NCBI RefSeq assembly: GCF_021401085.1
Contig: NZ_JACBFP010000002.1
Span: 1 to 64,000 of the forward strand
From: Chryseobacterium sp. R2A-55
GTDB taxonomy: Bacteria; Bacteroidota; Bacteroidia; Flavobacteriales; Weeksellaceae
Reading direction: 5' to 3'
Length of the DNA stretch: 64,000 nt
Of this stretch, positions 26,813 through 35,848 are shown piece after piece; position 1 is the first letter of the stretch; each line of letters starts with the position of its first letter. The notes below the pieces were generated by a model, which saw nothing but the letters and a program-made list of their open reading frames with translations, searched no databases and had not been told where the DNA came from. The translations under genes were made by a program, and so were the position numbers.

Positions 26813-27691
26813 TTATTTCTCCCAGTGAGCGACTGTACCTTGCGGAGCAGCACCACCTTGAGCAGGAGTAATTGGTTGTACTTCTTGGTTAATGTGATAA
26901 ACATAAGCAGCCACATTTTGGATATCAAATCCGGTTAGCACCCCATTTTTTCCCCATGCCTGCATTGCAGGGTTGTTTGGCGAACCATTTTCCACAACGT
27001 GGAAAACATTTTTAAATAGTGTTTTTTCCGGTTGGTTGATCCAGGAATTATCTGTCAGGTTTGGTCCGATTCCACCTTTTCCACCGTCACCATGACATGA
27101 TACGCAATTGGTCTTGAAAACCTCTTCACCGGCGGCAATATTGTCTGGCGAATAAACTGCATTATCAATTGTAGGCGGCGGCGTATTCTTAATGTATTCG
27201 GCAATACTCGCAGTTTGTGCTTTGTATTCCGCATCATATTCGGTTGTCTGGTGCGCGAAATCGGTGAAGGAGTAGGCAAGGATATAAACGATGCAATAGG
27301 CCACCCCAAACCAGAAAAGTCCAAGCCACCATTTCGGCAACTGATTATCCAACTCCATGATTCCATCAAAACCGTGGTCAATGAGGATGTCTTTTTCTTC
27401 GGTGCTTGATTGTTTTTGGAATGCACTCTGATAAAGTCCTTTGAAATAAGGAGTTTTCTTTAGTTCAAGATATTGGTCTTTCTCTGCTTGGGACAATTTG
27501 GAGAATTTTTGGTTCTCAATCAGGTCGCCAATTGCATGATGAATTAAAGCCAATACCCCACTGATAACCACAGTTCCCCAGAAGTACGGAGAAGTGAGGA
27601 ATGAAGTGTTCTGCACAAACATGAAGTACACAATGAATAAAATCACTAGTATTACAAGAATTGTAATATATACGGGTGTTCTCTGTTTCAT
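26813..27691 (-). CDS. ccoP: cbb3 oxidase subunit CcoP (monohaem)
   Basis: A 292 aa membrane-anchored c-type cytochrome. The first 60 residues hold two membrane helices. A CcoP N-terminal domain (ILIDHGFDGIMELDNQLPKWWLGLFWF) and another helix follow, then a single cytochrome c domain with CVSCH at residue 196 and a probable axial Met in NPAMQAWG. Proteobacterial CcoP has two haem c motifs; only one is present here. It passes electrons to the CcoO part of the fused subunit. It is 20 nt after ccoQ. Confidence 0.93.
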   Translation of the reverse strand: MKQRTPVYITILVILVILFIVYFMFVQNTSFLTSPYFWGTVVISGVLALIHHAIGDLIENQKFSKLSQAEKDQYLELKKTPYFKGLYQSAFQKQSSTEEKDILIDHGFDGIMELDNQLPKWWLGLFWFGVAYCIVYILAYSFTDFAHQTTEYDAEYKAQTASIAEYIKNTPPPTIDNAVYSPDNIAAGEEVFKTNCVSCHGDGGKGGIGPNLTDNSWINQPEKTLFKNVFHVVENGSPNNPAMQAWGKNGVLTGFDIQNVAAYVYHINQEVQPITPAQGGAAPQGTVAHWEK

Positions 27692-27711
27692 AATAGTTAA
27701 TTTTTAAAAAA

Positions 27712-27936
27712 TTAAAGTTTAGCGTCTTTACCGTCATCTTCATCACGCTCATCTTCGATGTTGTTGTCGTCATCCAGAGGTGCGTTTGCAGCGTCATCAT
27801 AATACTTTTTCGGGCGGGAGAATACGAAGTAAAGAATCCCCAGAAAAAATATAATGAAAAGAAGTAGGGCGATTGTCTGAAGCAGACCTGCGTTCTCACC
27901 GTTTGACAATATGTCCCTAAAACTTTGCGGTATCAT
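27712..27936 (-). CDS. ccoQ: CcoQ/FixQ-like small cbb3 subunit
   Basis: A 74 aa protein with one membrane helix (TIALLLFIIFFLGILYFVF) and a short acidic C-terminal tail rich in Asp and Glu. Its position between ccoNO and ccoP and its topology match CcoQ, which stabilises the cbb3 complex. Sequence identity in this family is low, so context carries much of the call. Confidence 0.8.
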   Translation of the reverse strand: MIPQSFRDILSNGENAGLLQTIALLLFIIFFLGILYFVFSRPKKYYDDAANAPLDDDNNIEDERDEDDGKDAKL

Positions 27937-27959
27937 TCGATTACTACTTTAATTATGAA

Positions 27960-30239
27960 TTAGTTTGTGCTTGCTGTTTTTATTTCAGTTGTTTTAATGT
28001 CTGTTCCCAGTCTTTGCAGATAAGCAATCAAAGCAATGATTTCCTTTTTCTCCAGGGGAGTGAAATTTGCAGGATCTGCTGCTTTTTTCTCGTCATATGC
28101 TTTTTTCACGTCGGCTGCTTCAGAGTAAATCTGTTTCACGATGTGTGCTGCCTGGTTATCTGCCCATTGATTAGCTGAATCGATTTCCGCTTGTGTATAT
28201 GGAACATCGAAAACATTTTTCATCAATTCGATTTTTGCTACCATTTTGCTTCTGTCCAAATCATTGGCAATTAACCAAGGATAACGTGGCATGATGGAAC
28301 CTGCTGAAGTAACTCTAGGGTTCAACATGTGTTTGTAATGCCATGAACTTGGGTTTTTACCACCCTCTCTGTGTAAATCCGGGCCAGTTCTTTTGGAACC
28401 CCAAAGGAATGGACGGTCATAAATAAATTCACCAGCTTTGGAATATTGCCCGTTTTTGCCATTAAATCTTACCACTTCATCACGGAACGGACGAATAACC
28501 TGGGTGTGACAAGCATTACAGCCTTCTCTAATATAAAGGTCTCTACCCTCTAATTCAAGTGGTGAATAAGGTTTCACAGCGGCAATAGTAGGTACATTAT
28601 CCTTGATCGTCAATGTTGGAACAATTTCCACAAAACCACCGATTGCTACCGCAACGAATGAAAGTACTGTCAACAAAGTCGGCATTCTTTCAATCCACAG
28701 GTGAAGTCCTTCTCCTTCTTTTCTTTGTTTGCTGATTTTAGCTAATGCAGGTGCTTCCGCCGGAACTTCTTTTTGGAATGAACCGCTTCTCACCGTTGCA
28801 ATTACATTCACTGCCATTAAAATAGCACCGGTAATATATAGCAACCCTCCCACAAATCGCATTTCATAATAAGGAATAATCGCAGTCACTGTATCCAACC
28901 AGTTTTTGTAAACCAAAGTTCCGTCTGGGTTGAATTGCTTCCACATCAAACCTTGTGTAAATCCAGCGATATATAAAGGGACCGCATAGAAAATAATTCC
29001 TAAAGTTCCCAACCAAAAATGCCAGTTTGCCAGTTTAGTAGACCATAGCTTGGTTCTCCACATGATCGGCAGTAAATAATAGATCATACCGAATGTCATG
29101 AAACCATTCCAACCAAGGGCACCAATATGTACGTGACCAATTACCCAATCGGTAAAGTGGCCGATTTTATTTAAGGTTTTGGTAGCCAGAACCGGTCCTT
29201 CGAAAGTGGCCATTCCATAACAGGTTACTGCTACTACAAAGAATTTTAGCACTGGATTTTCTCGAACTTTATCCCATGCTCCTCTTAAGGTAAGGAGTCC
29301 GTTCAACATCCCACCCCAAGATGGAGCGATCAGCATGATAGAGAATCCTGTTCCCAAAGCTTGTGCCCAACCAGGAATTGCGGTGTATTGTAAATGGTGT
29401 GGACCTGCCCAAATATAAACGAAAATCAATGACCAGAAGTGGATGATCGATAATTTATAAGAGAATACCGGTCTGTCTGCAGCTTTTGGAAGAAAATAGT
29501 ACATCAATCCGAGGATAGGAGTCGTCAATACGAATGCTACCGCATTGTGACCATACCACCATTGAACCAAAGCATCTTTAACTCCGGCATATGCGGAATA
29601 AGATTTCCAGCCTGTAAATGACAATGGCACCTCTAAGTTATTGAAGATGTGCAACATGGCAATCGCAACCCAAGTTCCCAAATAGAACCAGATGGCTACA
29701 TACAGGTGGCGAACCCTTCTGTTCAAGATCGTCATGAACATATTGATACCAAAAATCACCCAAATTACTGTAATCAGAATATCGATTGGCCATTCGTGCT
29801 CAGCATATTCTTTTGAAGTATTGATTCCCAAAAAGAAGGTAATCACTACCGCAACGATCATCAATTGCCATCCCCAGAAGTGAATCCATGAAAGCGTATC
29901 ACTCCACATTCTTGTTTTCAGAAGTCTTTGCAGCGAGTAATATGCACCGGCAAAAAAACCGTTACAAACAAATGCAAAGATTACCGCACTGGTGTGAATC
30001 ATTCTGATACGGCCAAAACCGAAAGCACCATGTGAATTGATTAAACCCTGCAAATTCCCGCTCTGCAAACTTTTGATGGTTACATCATCGGTTCCAAGGA
30101 AATATTCAGGAAGTTCCGGATAGAAAAGCATCAAAGCGGCAGTAAGTCCGAATAAGAAACCGATAATCCCAAAGATTACGGTAGCATAAAGGAATGCGCG
30201 CACAATGCCGTTGTCATAACTAAACTTTTGTGTTTCCAT
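27960..30239 (-). CDS. ccoNO: Fused cbb3 cytochrome c oxidase subunits I and II (CcoN-CcoO)
   Basis: A 759 aa fusion. Residues 1 to about 490 form the CcoN haem-copper oxidase subunit I, with 12 membrane helices and His ligands in blocks such as QWWYGHNAVAF, GPHHLQYTAIPGW and DWVIGHVHIGALGWNG. After a membrane helix, residues 540-759 form the CcoO monohaem cytochrome c with CNACH at residue 574 and HMLNPRVTSAGSIMPRYPW supplying the axial Met. The complex reduces O2 to water with high affinity and pumps protons. The N-O fusion is the usual arrangement in Bacteroidetes. ccoS ends 5 nt upstream. Confidence 0.97.
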   Translation of the reverse strand: METQKFSYDNGIVRAFLYATVIFGIIGFLFGLTAALMLFYPELPEYFLGTDDVTIKSLQSGNLQGLINSHGAFGFGRIRMIHTSAVIFAFVCNGFFAGAYYSLQRLLKTRMWSDTLSWIHFWGWQLMIVAVVITFFLGINTSKEYAEHEWPIDILITVIWVIFGINMFMTILNRRVRHLYVAIWFYLGTWVAIAMLHIFNNLEVPLSFTGWKSYSAYAGVKDALVQWWYGHNAVAFVLTTPILGLMYYFLPKAADRPVFSYKLSIIHFWSLIFVYIWAGPHHLQYTAIPGWAQALGTGFSIMLIAPSWGGMLNGLLTLRGAWDKVRENPVLKFFVVAVTCYGMATFEGPVLATKTLNKIGHFTDWVIGHVHIGALGWNGFMTFGMIYYLLPIMWRTKLWSTKLANWHFWLGTLGIIFYAVPLYIAGFTQGLMWKQFNPDGTLVYKNWLDTVTAIIPYYEMRFVGGLLYITGAILMAVNVIATVRSGSFQKEVPAEAPALAKISKQRKEGEGLHLWIERMPTLLTVLSFVAVAIGGFVEIVPTLTIKDNVPTIAAVKPYSPLELEGRDLYIREGCNACHTQVIRPFRDEVVRFNGKNGQYSKAGEFIYDRPFLWGSKRTGPDLHREGGKNPSSWHYKHMLNPRVTSAGSIMPRYPWLIANDLDRSKMVAKIELMKNVFDVPYTQAEIDSANQWADNQAAHIVKQIYSEAADVKKAYDEKKAADPANFTPLEKKEIIALIAYLQRLGTDIKTTEIKTASTN

Positions 30240-30244
30240 ATAAA

Positions 30245-30460
30245 TTAATCACTTTTTTCTTCAATATCTTTTTTTAAATCCTCCTCATTTTCCTTGCCTG
30301 ATTCTGTTTCTTCTTTGATAATCTCGTTATCAAGTAAAATACGTACTGCCGGCGATTCATCATCCTCAAATTGTCCCTTTTTGGCATTTACAATAAAAAT
30401 GATCAAAAAGATTACAGCCAGGGTAACGCTGCACAAAATCATCAAATAGAGTATATCCAC
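30245..30460 (-). CDS. ccoS: cbb3 oxidase maturation protein CcoS
   Basis: A 71 aa protein with one membrane helix (LMILCSVTLAVIFLIIFIV) followed by the CcoS-type NAKKGQFEDDESPA segment and an acidic tail. CcoS is required for cofactor insertion into the oxidase. The start codon is GTG at 30460. A -7 promoter box lies only 7 nt upstream, so the message may be leaderless. ccoNO starts 5 nt after the stop. Confidence 0.88.
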   Translation of the reverse strand: MDILYLMILCSVTLAVIFLIIFIVNAKKGQFEDDESPAVRILLDNEIIKEETESGKENEEDLKKDIEEKSD

Positions 30461-30467
30461 GCTGCTG

Positions 30468-30475
30468 CAAATTTA
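30468..30475 (-). promoter_or_regulatory. Possible -7 box for the ccoS-ccoNOQPGH operon
   Basis: TAAATTTG on the minus strand matches TAnnTTTG. The GTG of ccoS lies 7 nt downstream, where transcription would begin. TTTG candidates upstream are at 14 or 24 nt, not ideal. No clear Fnr-type palindrome is seen in the 113-nt gap to ccoI. Confidence 0.35.
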
Positions 30476-30573
30476 AAAATAATGTTGCTCAAAAATAGCC
30501 AAAAATTATGTTTTTATCTAAAGACTGTTAATTATTGTTAATTTAAAACCCTTCTAAATAAGAAAGCATATTA

Positions 30574-32964
30574 TTAGCGATTGATTCTGAAATATTTAGT
30601 GCTTCGGTACCATGTGGCAGCCGATGTGAATGCCACCACCGTGATCGAACTAATCGGCATCAGAATCGCCGCAAAAAGTGGAGAAACATAACCCGCCACT
30701 GCAAAACTTACTCCAATCACGTTATAGAACAAACTGATCGCAAAAGTCATTTTTACAATCGTCATCGCATCCTTTGAAAATTGCAGATATTTATTCAGAT
30801 CCACCACTTTCTCACCGGACATGATGACATCCGAAGAAGGAGTGAATGAATTGGTATCATCTGCCACTGCAATCCCAATATTACTTTGCTTCAGGGCACC
30901 CGCATCATTTAATCCATCCCCCAACATCGCCACTTTTTGATTCTTATCTTGTAATTCCTTGATATAGTTTAACTTATCTTCCGGACTTTGGTTGAACGCC
31001 ATTCCTTCCATTTTCGGGATCATGGTTTTCAGCATGTTTTCTTCAGAAGAATTATCGCCACTCAGGATGTGGATTTTGTAACCATAAAGCTTTTTGAATA
31101 AAGACTTCAAATTTTCGCGGTATTCATTTTTAAAAATATATTTTCCCAGAAATCCGTCACTCTTTCCAATATAAACAGCAGTTTCCAAATTCTTTGACTC
31201 CTGACCAACCAATGTGGCAGACCCAATTTTGTAAACCGTTCCGCGAACAGAAGCTTCATAGCCCTTTCCTGGGATTTCTTTAAAATTTTCAACCGGAAAA
31301 TACCCGTCCTCAATTTCTAAAAAGTCATATAGTGCTTTTGATAAGGGGTGATTGGAGTTTTTGATCAGACTTTTGATGTTCTTTAGATCAAAATCCTGGA
31401 TTTCCGCTCCTTCAAATTTAATGTCGGCCTTCTTCTGATGCGTGATCGTACCGGTTTTATCAAAGACTAAAGTGTCAATTTTCGAGATTTTCTCAATTGT
31501 CAAAGTGTCTTTCACATAGAATTTATTCCGCCCCAAAATCCGCATCACGTGACCAAAAGTGAACGGTGCAGATAACGCCAATGCGCACGGACAGGCAATA
31601 ATCAGAATCGCGGCAACTACCTGAAACATTTTCTCAAAATCTTCCTGGATCCAGTAAATACCTGAAAATAAAGTGATTCCCAAAATAACAAAAGTGAAAT
31701 ATTTGGAAATATGGTTCGTCAGCGTATCCAGTCCTGTTTCGTGTTTTTTAAAAGCCTCTTTGTTCCAAAGTTGGGTTAAGTAACTTTGATTCACCGTTTT
31801 AATGACCTCAAGCTCCAATGCCGAACCTACTTGTTTTCCGCCGGCAAAAATTTTGTCGCCCGCCACTTTCGGAATAGATGCACTTTCACCGGTGATAAAA
31901 CTGTTGTCAATATTTCCTTCACCACTAATCAAGATCGCATCCACCGGAATGATTTCCTGGTTTCGAACCATAATTCGGTCACCAATTTTTAATTCAGACA
32001 GCAGGATATTTTCCTGTTTCCCCTTAAAATCAACTTTAGTAACAGCAATCGGATAAAACAATTTGTAATCTCTGTCGTAAGAAAGGGCGCTATAAGTTCG
32101 CTTCTGGAATAATTTCCCCATCAGCATAAAAAACAAAAGCCCACATAATGTGTCAAAATAACCCGCTCCGTAATTGGTCAAGACCTCATAAATACTTCTT
32201 CCGTAAAGCATTATGATTCCCAGAACAATGGGTACGTCTATATTGACAATCTTATTCTTTAAACCAAACCAAGCTGATTTGAAATAATCAGAGGCAGAAT
32301 AGAACACCACGGGTGTTGCCAGCAAAAACATGATGAACCGGAAAAGGTTCTTATACTTGTCAAACCAAAAATCACTCGTTCCCATCACTTCCGCGGCATA
32401 TTCCGGGTAGGAAAAAAACATTCCGTTTCCAAACGCAAATCCTGCAATAGCCCACTTTATGAGCAAAGTCTTGTCATAGGATTCCTCTTTTTTCTCCGCA
32501 GTCTCTAAATTAATAACCGGTTTGTAGCCTAAATTGGTGAGGAACTTTGCCAGCTCACTCAGCTTAAGCTCCTTATGGTTAAAGGAAATCTGAACCGTCT
32601 TTCTGGTAAAATTAACCTGCGAATAATTGATGTCCTTATTCAAACTCTGAAGGCTTTCAAGCAACCAAATGCATGATGAACAGTGGATTACCGGAATCTT
32701 CAGGGTCACCAAACTGGTATTTCCTTCCGAAAAATCAGTGACTTTGCCGAAAATTTCCGGGGTGTCCAGGTAATCAAACTGGGAAATATTCTCTCCATCC
32801 GGACGAATTCCCGAACGTTTATTGAGTTCATAGAAATTGCCTAAATCATTGACATTCAAAATCTCATACACAGACTTGCAACCAATGCAGCAAAAGATCT
32901 TCTCATCAAAGGAAACCCGTTCCTTTAATACATCCTGACCGCAGTGAAAACAATTTTCAGCCAA
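30574..32964 (-). CDS. ccoI: Copper-transporting P1B-type ATPase CcoI/FixI
   Basis: A 796 aa heavy-metal P-type ATPase that supplies copper for the cbb3 binuclear centre. The N-terminus has cysteine clusters (ENCFHCGQD, then FCCIGCKSVYE). An HMA-like domain carries CSSCIWLLE. The membrane metal site is ACPCALALS, the phosphorylated Asp is D502 in DKTGTITH, and the hinge motif is GDGLNDAGAL. I start at the TTG at 32964, which gives an N-terminus of the usual MAENCFHCGQ form; a second TTG at 32988 is possible. No ATG precedes the conserved cysteines. ccoS follows 113 nt downstream. Confidence 0.93.
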   Translation of the reverse strand: MAENCFHCGQDVLKERVSFDEKIFCCIGCKSVYEILNVNDLGNFYELNKRSGIRPDGENISQFDYLDTPEIFGKVTDFSEGNTSLVTLKIPVIHCSSCIWLLESLQSLNKDINYSQVNFTRKTVQISFNHKELKLSELAKFLTNLGYKPVINLETAEKKEESYDKTLLIKWAIAGFAFGNGMFFSYPEYAAEVMGTSDFWFDKYKNLFRFIMFLLATPVVFYSASDYFKSAWFGLKNKIVNIDVPIVLGIIMLYGRSIYEVLTNYGAGYFDTLCGLLFFMLMGKLFQKRTYSALSYDRDYKLFYPIAVTKVDFKGKQENILLSELKIGDRIMVRNQEIIPVDAILISGEGNIDNSFITGESASIPKVAGDKIFAGGKQVGSALELEVIKTVNQSYLTQLWNKEAFKKHETGLDTLTNHISKYFTFVILGITLFSGIYWIQEDFEKMFQVVAAILIIACPCALALSAPFTFGHVMRILGRNKFYVKDTLTIEKISKIDTLVFDKTGTITHQKKADIKFEGAEIQDFDLKNIKSLIKNSNHPLSKALYDFLEIEDGYFPVENFKEIPGKGYEASVRGTVYKIGSATLVGQESKNLETAVYIGKSDGFLGKYIFKNEYRENLKSLFKKLYGYKIHILSGDNSSEENMLKTMIPKMEGMAFNQSPEDKLNYIKELQDKNQKVAMLGDGLNDAGALKQSNIGIAVADDTNSFTPSSDVIMSGEKVVDLNKYLQFSKDAMTIVKMTFAISLFYNVIGVSFAVAGYVSPLFAAILMPISSITVVAFTSAATWYRSTKYFRINR

Positions 32965-32985
32965 TTTATATAAAATTTTAACAGG

Positions 32986-32993
32986 CAAAATTA
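32986..32993 (-). promoter_or_regulatory. Possible -7 box of ccoI
   Basis: TAATTTTG on the minus strand matches TAnnTTTG and lies 21 nt before the TTG start at 32964. It overlaps the left arm of the TTATGACA/TGTCATAA inverted repeat. Confidence 0.35.
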
Positions 32994-33052
32994 TGACAAA
33001 TAAATTTGTGCTTCGGGTTTAATTATCCTATTTTTGCTGATAAATGTCATAA
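32991..33052. promoter_or_regulatory. Inverted repeat TTATGACA-N46-TGTCATAA in the ccoI/crp divergent promoter
   Basis: A perfect 8-bp inverted repeat spans the divergent spacer (arms 32991-32998 and 33045-33052). The left arm overlaps the candidate ccoI -7 box. The right arm lies at the expected start of the Crp/Fnr transcript. ATGTCA is repeated at 33044 and 33054, 10 nt apart. This is a candidate operator for the adjacent Crp/Fnr protein; binding is not shown. Confidence 0.4.
33005..33036 (+). promoter_or_regulatory. Promoter of the Crp/Fnr regulator
   Basis: TTTG (33005-33008), a 20-nt spacer and TATTTTTG (33029-33036) match the Bacteroidetes consensus fully. The ATG at 33054 lies 17 nt downstream. 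Confidence 0.6.
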
Positions 33053-33053
33053 T

Positions 33054-33767
33054 ATGTCACTTGAAAAACAAACCCTTATTGAAGAGAGTCTGAAAAGCAC
33101 TTTTAATGAAGAATCATTTAGAAACACGCTCTCTGCAGCTGATTTCGAAAAGTACCTGTCTTCTCGACAAACGGTGAAATTCCATAAAGGCGAAACTATT
33201 TTTGAAGACGGAGAAATTGCTAAAGGCGTTTACCTCATTAAAACCGGAACGGCAAAACTCTCCAAAATGGGTGTTTATGGCAAGGAACAGATTTTACGCT
33301 TTATCAAAGAAGGTGATTTGATTGGATACCGATCCATTCTTTGCGGCGAAGACTTCCAGGCAAAAGCTGAAGCAATGACCGAATTGGAAGCCTCTTTTCT
33401 GCCGTCTGATGTTTTCCTGCATTTACTGGAAGTGGATTCGAAACTGGCCTTCGTGATGCTGCAAAAAATCGCATTCGAACTGGGAGAATCTTCAAACACC
33501 GTGACTTTCCTGGCCCAAAAAACAGTGAGAGAAAGACTGGCAGAAATCCTTTTACTCCTTGAGCAAAAGTTGGGAACCGATCCGGAAGGATTTATCAGAA
33601 TTTCATTAACCCGAGAAGAAATCGCAAACATCATCGGAACGGCCACAGAAAGTGCGATCCGCCTCATTTCCGAGTTTAAACAAGACGGATTAATCGAAGT
33701 TGAAGGCCGCCTTATCAAAATCCTGAATCACGAGAAGTTGATTAAGCTCGGTCACGTTATCATATAA
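33054..33767 (+). CDS. Crp/Fnr-family transcription regulator
   Basis: A 237 aa regulator. Residues 30-140 form a cyclic-nucleotide-binding-like beta barrel (KFHKGETIFEDGEIAKGVYLIKTG). A long dimer helix follows, then a winged helix with LTREEIANIIGTATESAIRLI; the Glu-Ser-Arg pattern in the recognition helix is Fnr-like. Only one Cys is present, so an oxygen-sensing 4Fe-4S cluster as in E. coli FNR is not possible. Transcribed divergently from the cbb3 cluster, it is the natural candidate regulator of that operon, perhaps responding to a small molecule or redox signal. I start at the ATG at 33054. The open frame from 33006 would include the promoter. Confidence 0.92.
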   Translation: MSLEKQTLIEESLKSTFNEESFRNTLSAADFEKYLSSRQTVKFHKGETIFEDGEIAKGVYLIKTGTAKLSKMGVYGKEQILRFIKEGDLIGYRSILCGEDFQAKAEAMTELEASFLPSDVFLHLLEVDSKLAFVMLQKIAFELGESSNTVTFLAQKTVRERLAEILLLLEQKLGTDPEGFIRISLTREEIANIIGTATESAIRLISEFKQDGLIEVEGRLIKILNHEKLIKLGHVII

Positions 33768-33917
33768 TTGATAAGTGGGAAATAATAGTTGCTAATGCCT
33801 CAAATTCGGGGATTGCTTTTTAGAATGCAGCCGAAATGCAGTTATTTGTGATTCCCCAATATTATTATTCCCCCTCCAATTATTCATTTTTTATTATTCA
33901 TTATTAGCTACTTTAAA

Positions 33918-34733
33918 ATGAGTGTACATTCCGAAATCAAAAAAATAACCACCGAGACTTTGCGAAAAATGAAATTCGACAAAGAAAAAATTACTATGCT
34001 TACGGCATATGATTTCACCACCGCGAAAATGGTGGACGCCGGTGGAATCGACGCGATTTTGGTGGGCGACTCCGCATCGAATTTGATGGCGGGTTATGAA
34101 ACCACTTTGCCGATTACTTTGGACCAGATGATTTACCATGCCCAATGTGTGATTCGTGGTGTGGATCGAGCTTTAGTAGTGGTAGATTTGCCATTTGGAA
34201 GTTACCAGTCCAATCCCGAAAAAGCATTGGAATCCGCAGTAAGAATCATGAAGGAATCCGAAGCTCACGCAATTAAACTCGAGGGTGGAAAAGAAGTGGA
34301 AAAATCCATCAAAAAAATTGTGAACGCCGGAATTCCGGTAATGGGACATTTAGGATTGACACCGCAGTCGATTTATCAGTTCGGAACCTATAAAGTTCGG
34401 GCAAAGGAAGATGAAGAAGCAGAAAAACTGATGAGTGATGCCAAACTTTTGGAAGATCTCGGCTGTTTTGCCTTGGTTTTGGAAAAGATTCCGGCCGCTT
34501 TAGCCAAAAAAGTTTCAGAAAGCATTTCCATTCCAACCATTGGAATAGGAGCCGGACCTGATTGCGACGGACAAGTCCTTGTTTACCATGATATGGTGGG
34601 AATGAACAAGGATTTCACACCGAAATTCCTCAGAAGATATCTGGATTTATATACTGAAATCACGGGTGCTGTTTCCCAATATGTAAAAGATGTGAAAAGG
34701 GCAGATTTTCCCAACCAAGAAGAAAGTTATTAA
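33918..34733 (+). CDS. panB: 3-methyl-2-oxobutanoate hydroxymethyltransferase
   Basis: A 271 aa TIM-barrel enzyme making ketopantoate from 2-oxoisovalerate and methylenetetrahydrofolate, the first committed step of pantothenate and CoA synthesis. Visible motifs are [33 protein letters not shown] with a magnesium-binding Asp, [17 protein letters not shown] and [18 protein letters not shown]. Length is normal. No other pan gene is adjacent. The next gene starts inside the stop codon (TAATG), so it is translationally coupled. Confidence 0.97.
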   Translation: MSVHSEIKKITTETLRKMKFDKEKITMLTAYDFTTAKMVDAGGIDAILVGDSASNLMAGYETTLPITLDQMIYHAQCVIRGVDRALVVVDLPFGSYQSNPEKALESAVRIMKESEAHAIKLEGGKEVEKSIKKIVNAGIPVMGHLGLTPQSIYQFGTYKVRAKEDEEAEKLMSDAKLLEDLGCFALVLEKIPAALAKKVSESISIPTIGIGAGPDCDGQVLVYHDMVGMNKDFTPKFLRRYLDLYTEITGAVSQYVKDVKRADFPNQEESY

Positions 34734-35062
34734 TGAAAAAGGATACCGCACTCATTCAGGGAGTTTTGTCGATTGCAGCATTAATTTGTCTGGTCATCGG
34801 ATTTTTCAATCTTTTATCCCCGGAACTCAACAATTTATTTTTCCAAAAGGTTTTTTATGTTTTAATTGGTGCAAGTTTCTTTTTGCAGGCACCCATGTTG
34901 GCCAACAAAAATTTTCTGTATCCCATGTATTTGGCAGCGATCCTCTGTATTATCGGTGCATTTCTTCCAAATGGTTCATCATTTTCTTCCGTGAAAACGA
35001 TTGGGCTTTTTGCAGGAGTGATTATTTCACTTTTTAACAGACCAAGAAGAGCAAATCAATAG
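34733..35062 (+). CDS. Small four-helix membrane protein of unknown function
   Basis: A 109 aa protein made almost entirely of four hydrophobic segments, ending in a basic stretch (FNRPRRANQ). I do not recognise a family. It overlaps the panB stop by one base (TAATG) and precedes the TSUP gene by 9 nt, so it is probably co-transcribed with both. Function unknown. Confidence 0.65.
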   Translation: MKKDTALIQGVLSIAALICLVIGFFNLLSPELNNLFFQKVFYVLIGASFFLQAPMLANKNFLYPMYLAAILCIIGAFLPNGSSFSSVKTIGLFAGVIISLFNRPRRANQ

Positions 35063-35071
35063 TTTTTTCTC

Positions 35072-35845
35072 ATGCAGGAAGTCATCATCATTATCACGGC
35101 ATTTCTTGCATCGGGATTAACATTCTTTTCCGGGTTTGGTTTGGGGACAATTCTTCTTCCCGTTTTTGCTGTTTTCTTCCCAGTTGAAATTGCTGTTGCT
35201 TTGACAGCGATTGTGCATTTTTTGAACAATGTCTTCAAATTTTTCCTCGTAGGAAAAAGCATTGACAAGCGGGTTTTGCTACGTTTCGGGATACCGGCGA
35301 TTGCGGCTGCCTTTTTGGGAGCTTATCTGCTGAATTATCTTTCGGAATTAAAACCGTTTTTTGAATATCAACTACTTGGAAAAATTTTTGAAATCACGGC
35401 AATCAAAGTGATCATAGCAGTTTTACTGATTTTCTTCTCCCTTTTTGACCTGCTTCCCATGTTGAAAAACCTGCAGTTCAATAAAAAATATTTGCCAATC
35501 GGTGGACTATTAAGCGGTTTTTTTGGTGGCATTTCCGGAAATCAAGGCGCTTTGCGTTCCGCATTCTTGATTCGGGTAGGTTTAACGAAAGAGTCATTTA
35601 TTGCGACCGGAATTGCGATTGCATGTTTAATTGATATTTCCCGACTATCTGTTTATTTTGAAAACATCAGCAATCACCGCGAATCCCTAAATTGGAACCT
35701 CGTCATTCTAGCCACGATTTCAGCGTTTGTTGGCGCATATCTTGGCAATAAAATACTGAAGAAAATAACGATCTCTTTTTTGCAGAAGTTCGTAGCGATC
35801 GCTTTGATCATCTTCTCGGTCTTTCTGGGAATGGGGATTTTGTAA
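35072..35845 (+). CDS. TSUP-family membrane transporter (TauE/SafE type)
   Basis: A 257 aa protein with about eight membrane helices and the TSUP repeat pattern: FFSGFGLGTILLPVFAVFFP in the first half and LSGFFGGISGNQGALRSAFL in the second. TSUP proteins move anions such as sulfite or sulfoacetate; the substrate here is unknown. It differs from the TauE/SafE-like protein of the cbb3 cluster, lacking the HxxGMCGP motif. It ends 3 nt before the converging haem-binding gene. Confidence 0.85.
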   Translation: MQEVIIIITAFLASGLTFFSGFGLGTILLPVFAVFFPVEIAVALTAIVHFLNNVFKFFLVGKSIDKRVLLRFGIPAIAAAFLGAYLLNYLSELKPFFEYQLLGKIFEITAIKVIIAVLLIFFSLFDLLPMLKNLQFNKKYLPIGGLLSGFFGGISGNQGALRSAFLIRVGLTKESFIATGIAIACLIDISRLSVYFENISNHRESLNWNLVILATISAFVGAYLGNKILKKITISFLQKFVAIALIIFSVFLGMGIL

Positions 35846-35848
35846 GAT

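Noticed and set aside
33768-33917. Repeat-like AT-rich stretch before panB with TTCGG/CCGAA arms
   Set aside because: The stem is only 5 bp with a long loop and no T-run; AATGCAG occurs twice but this is short enough to be chance.
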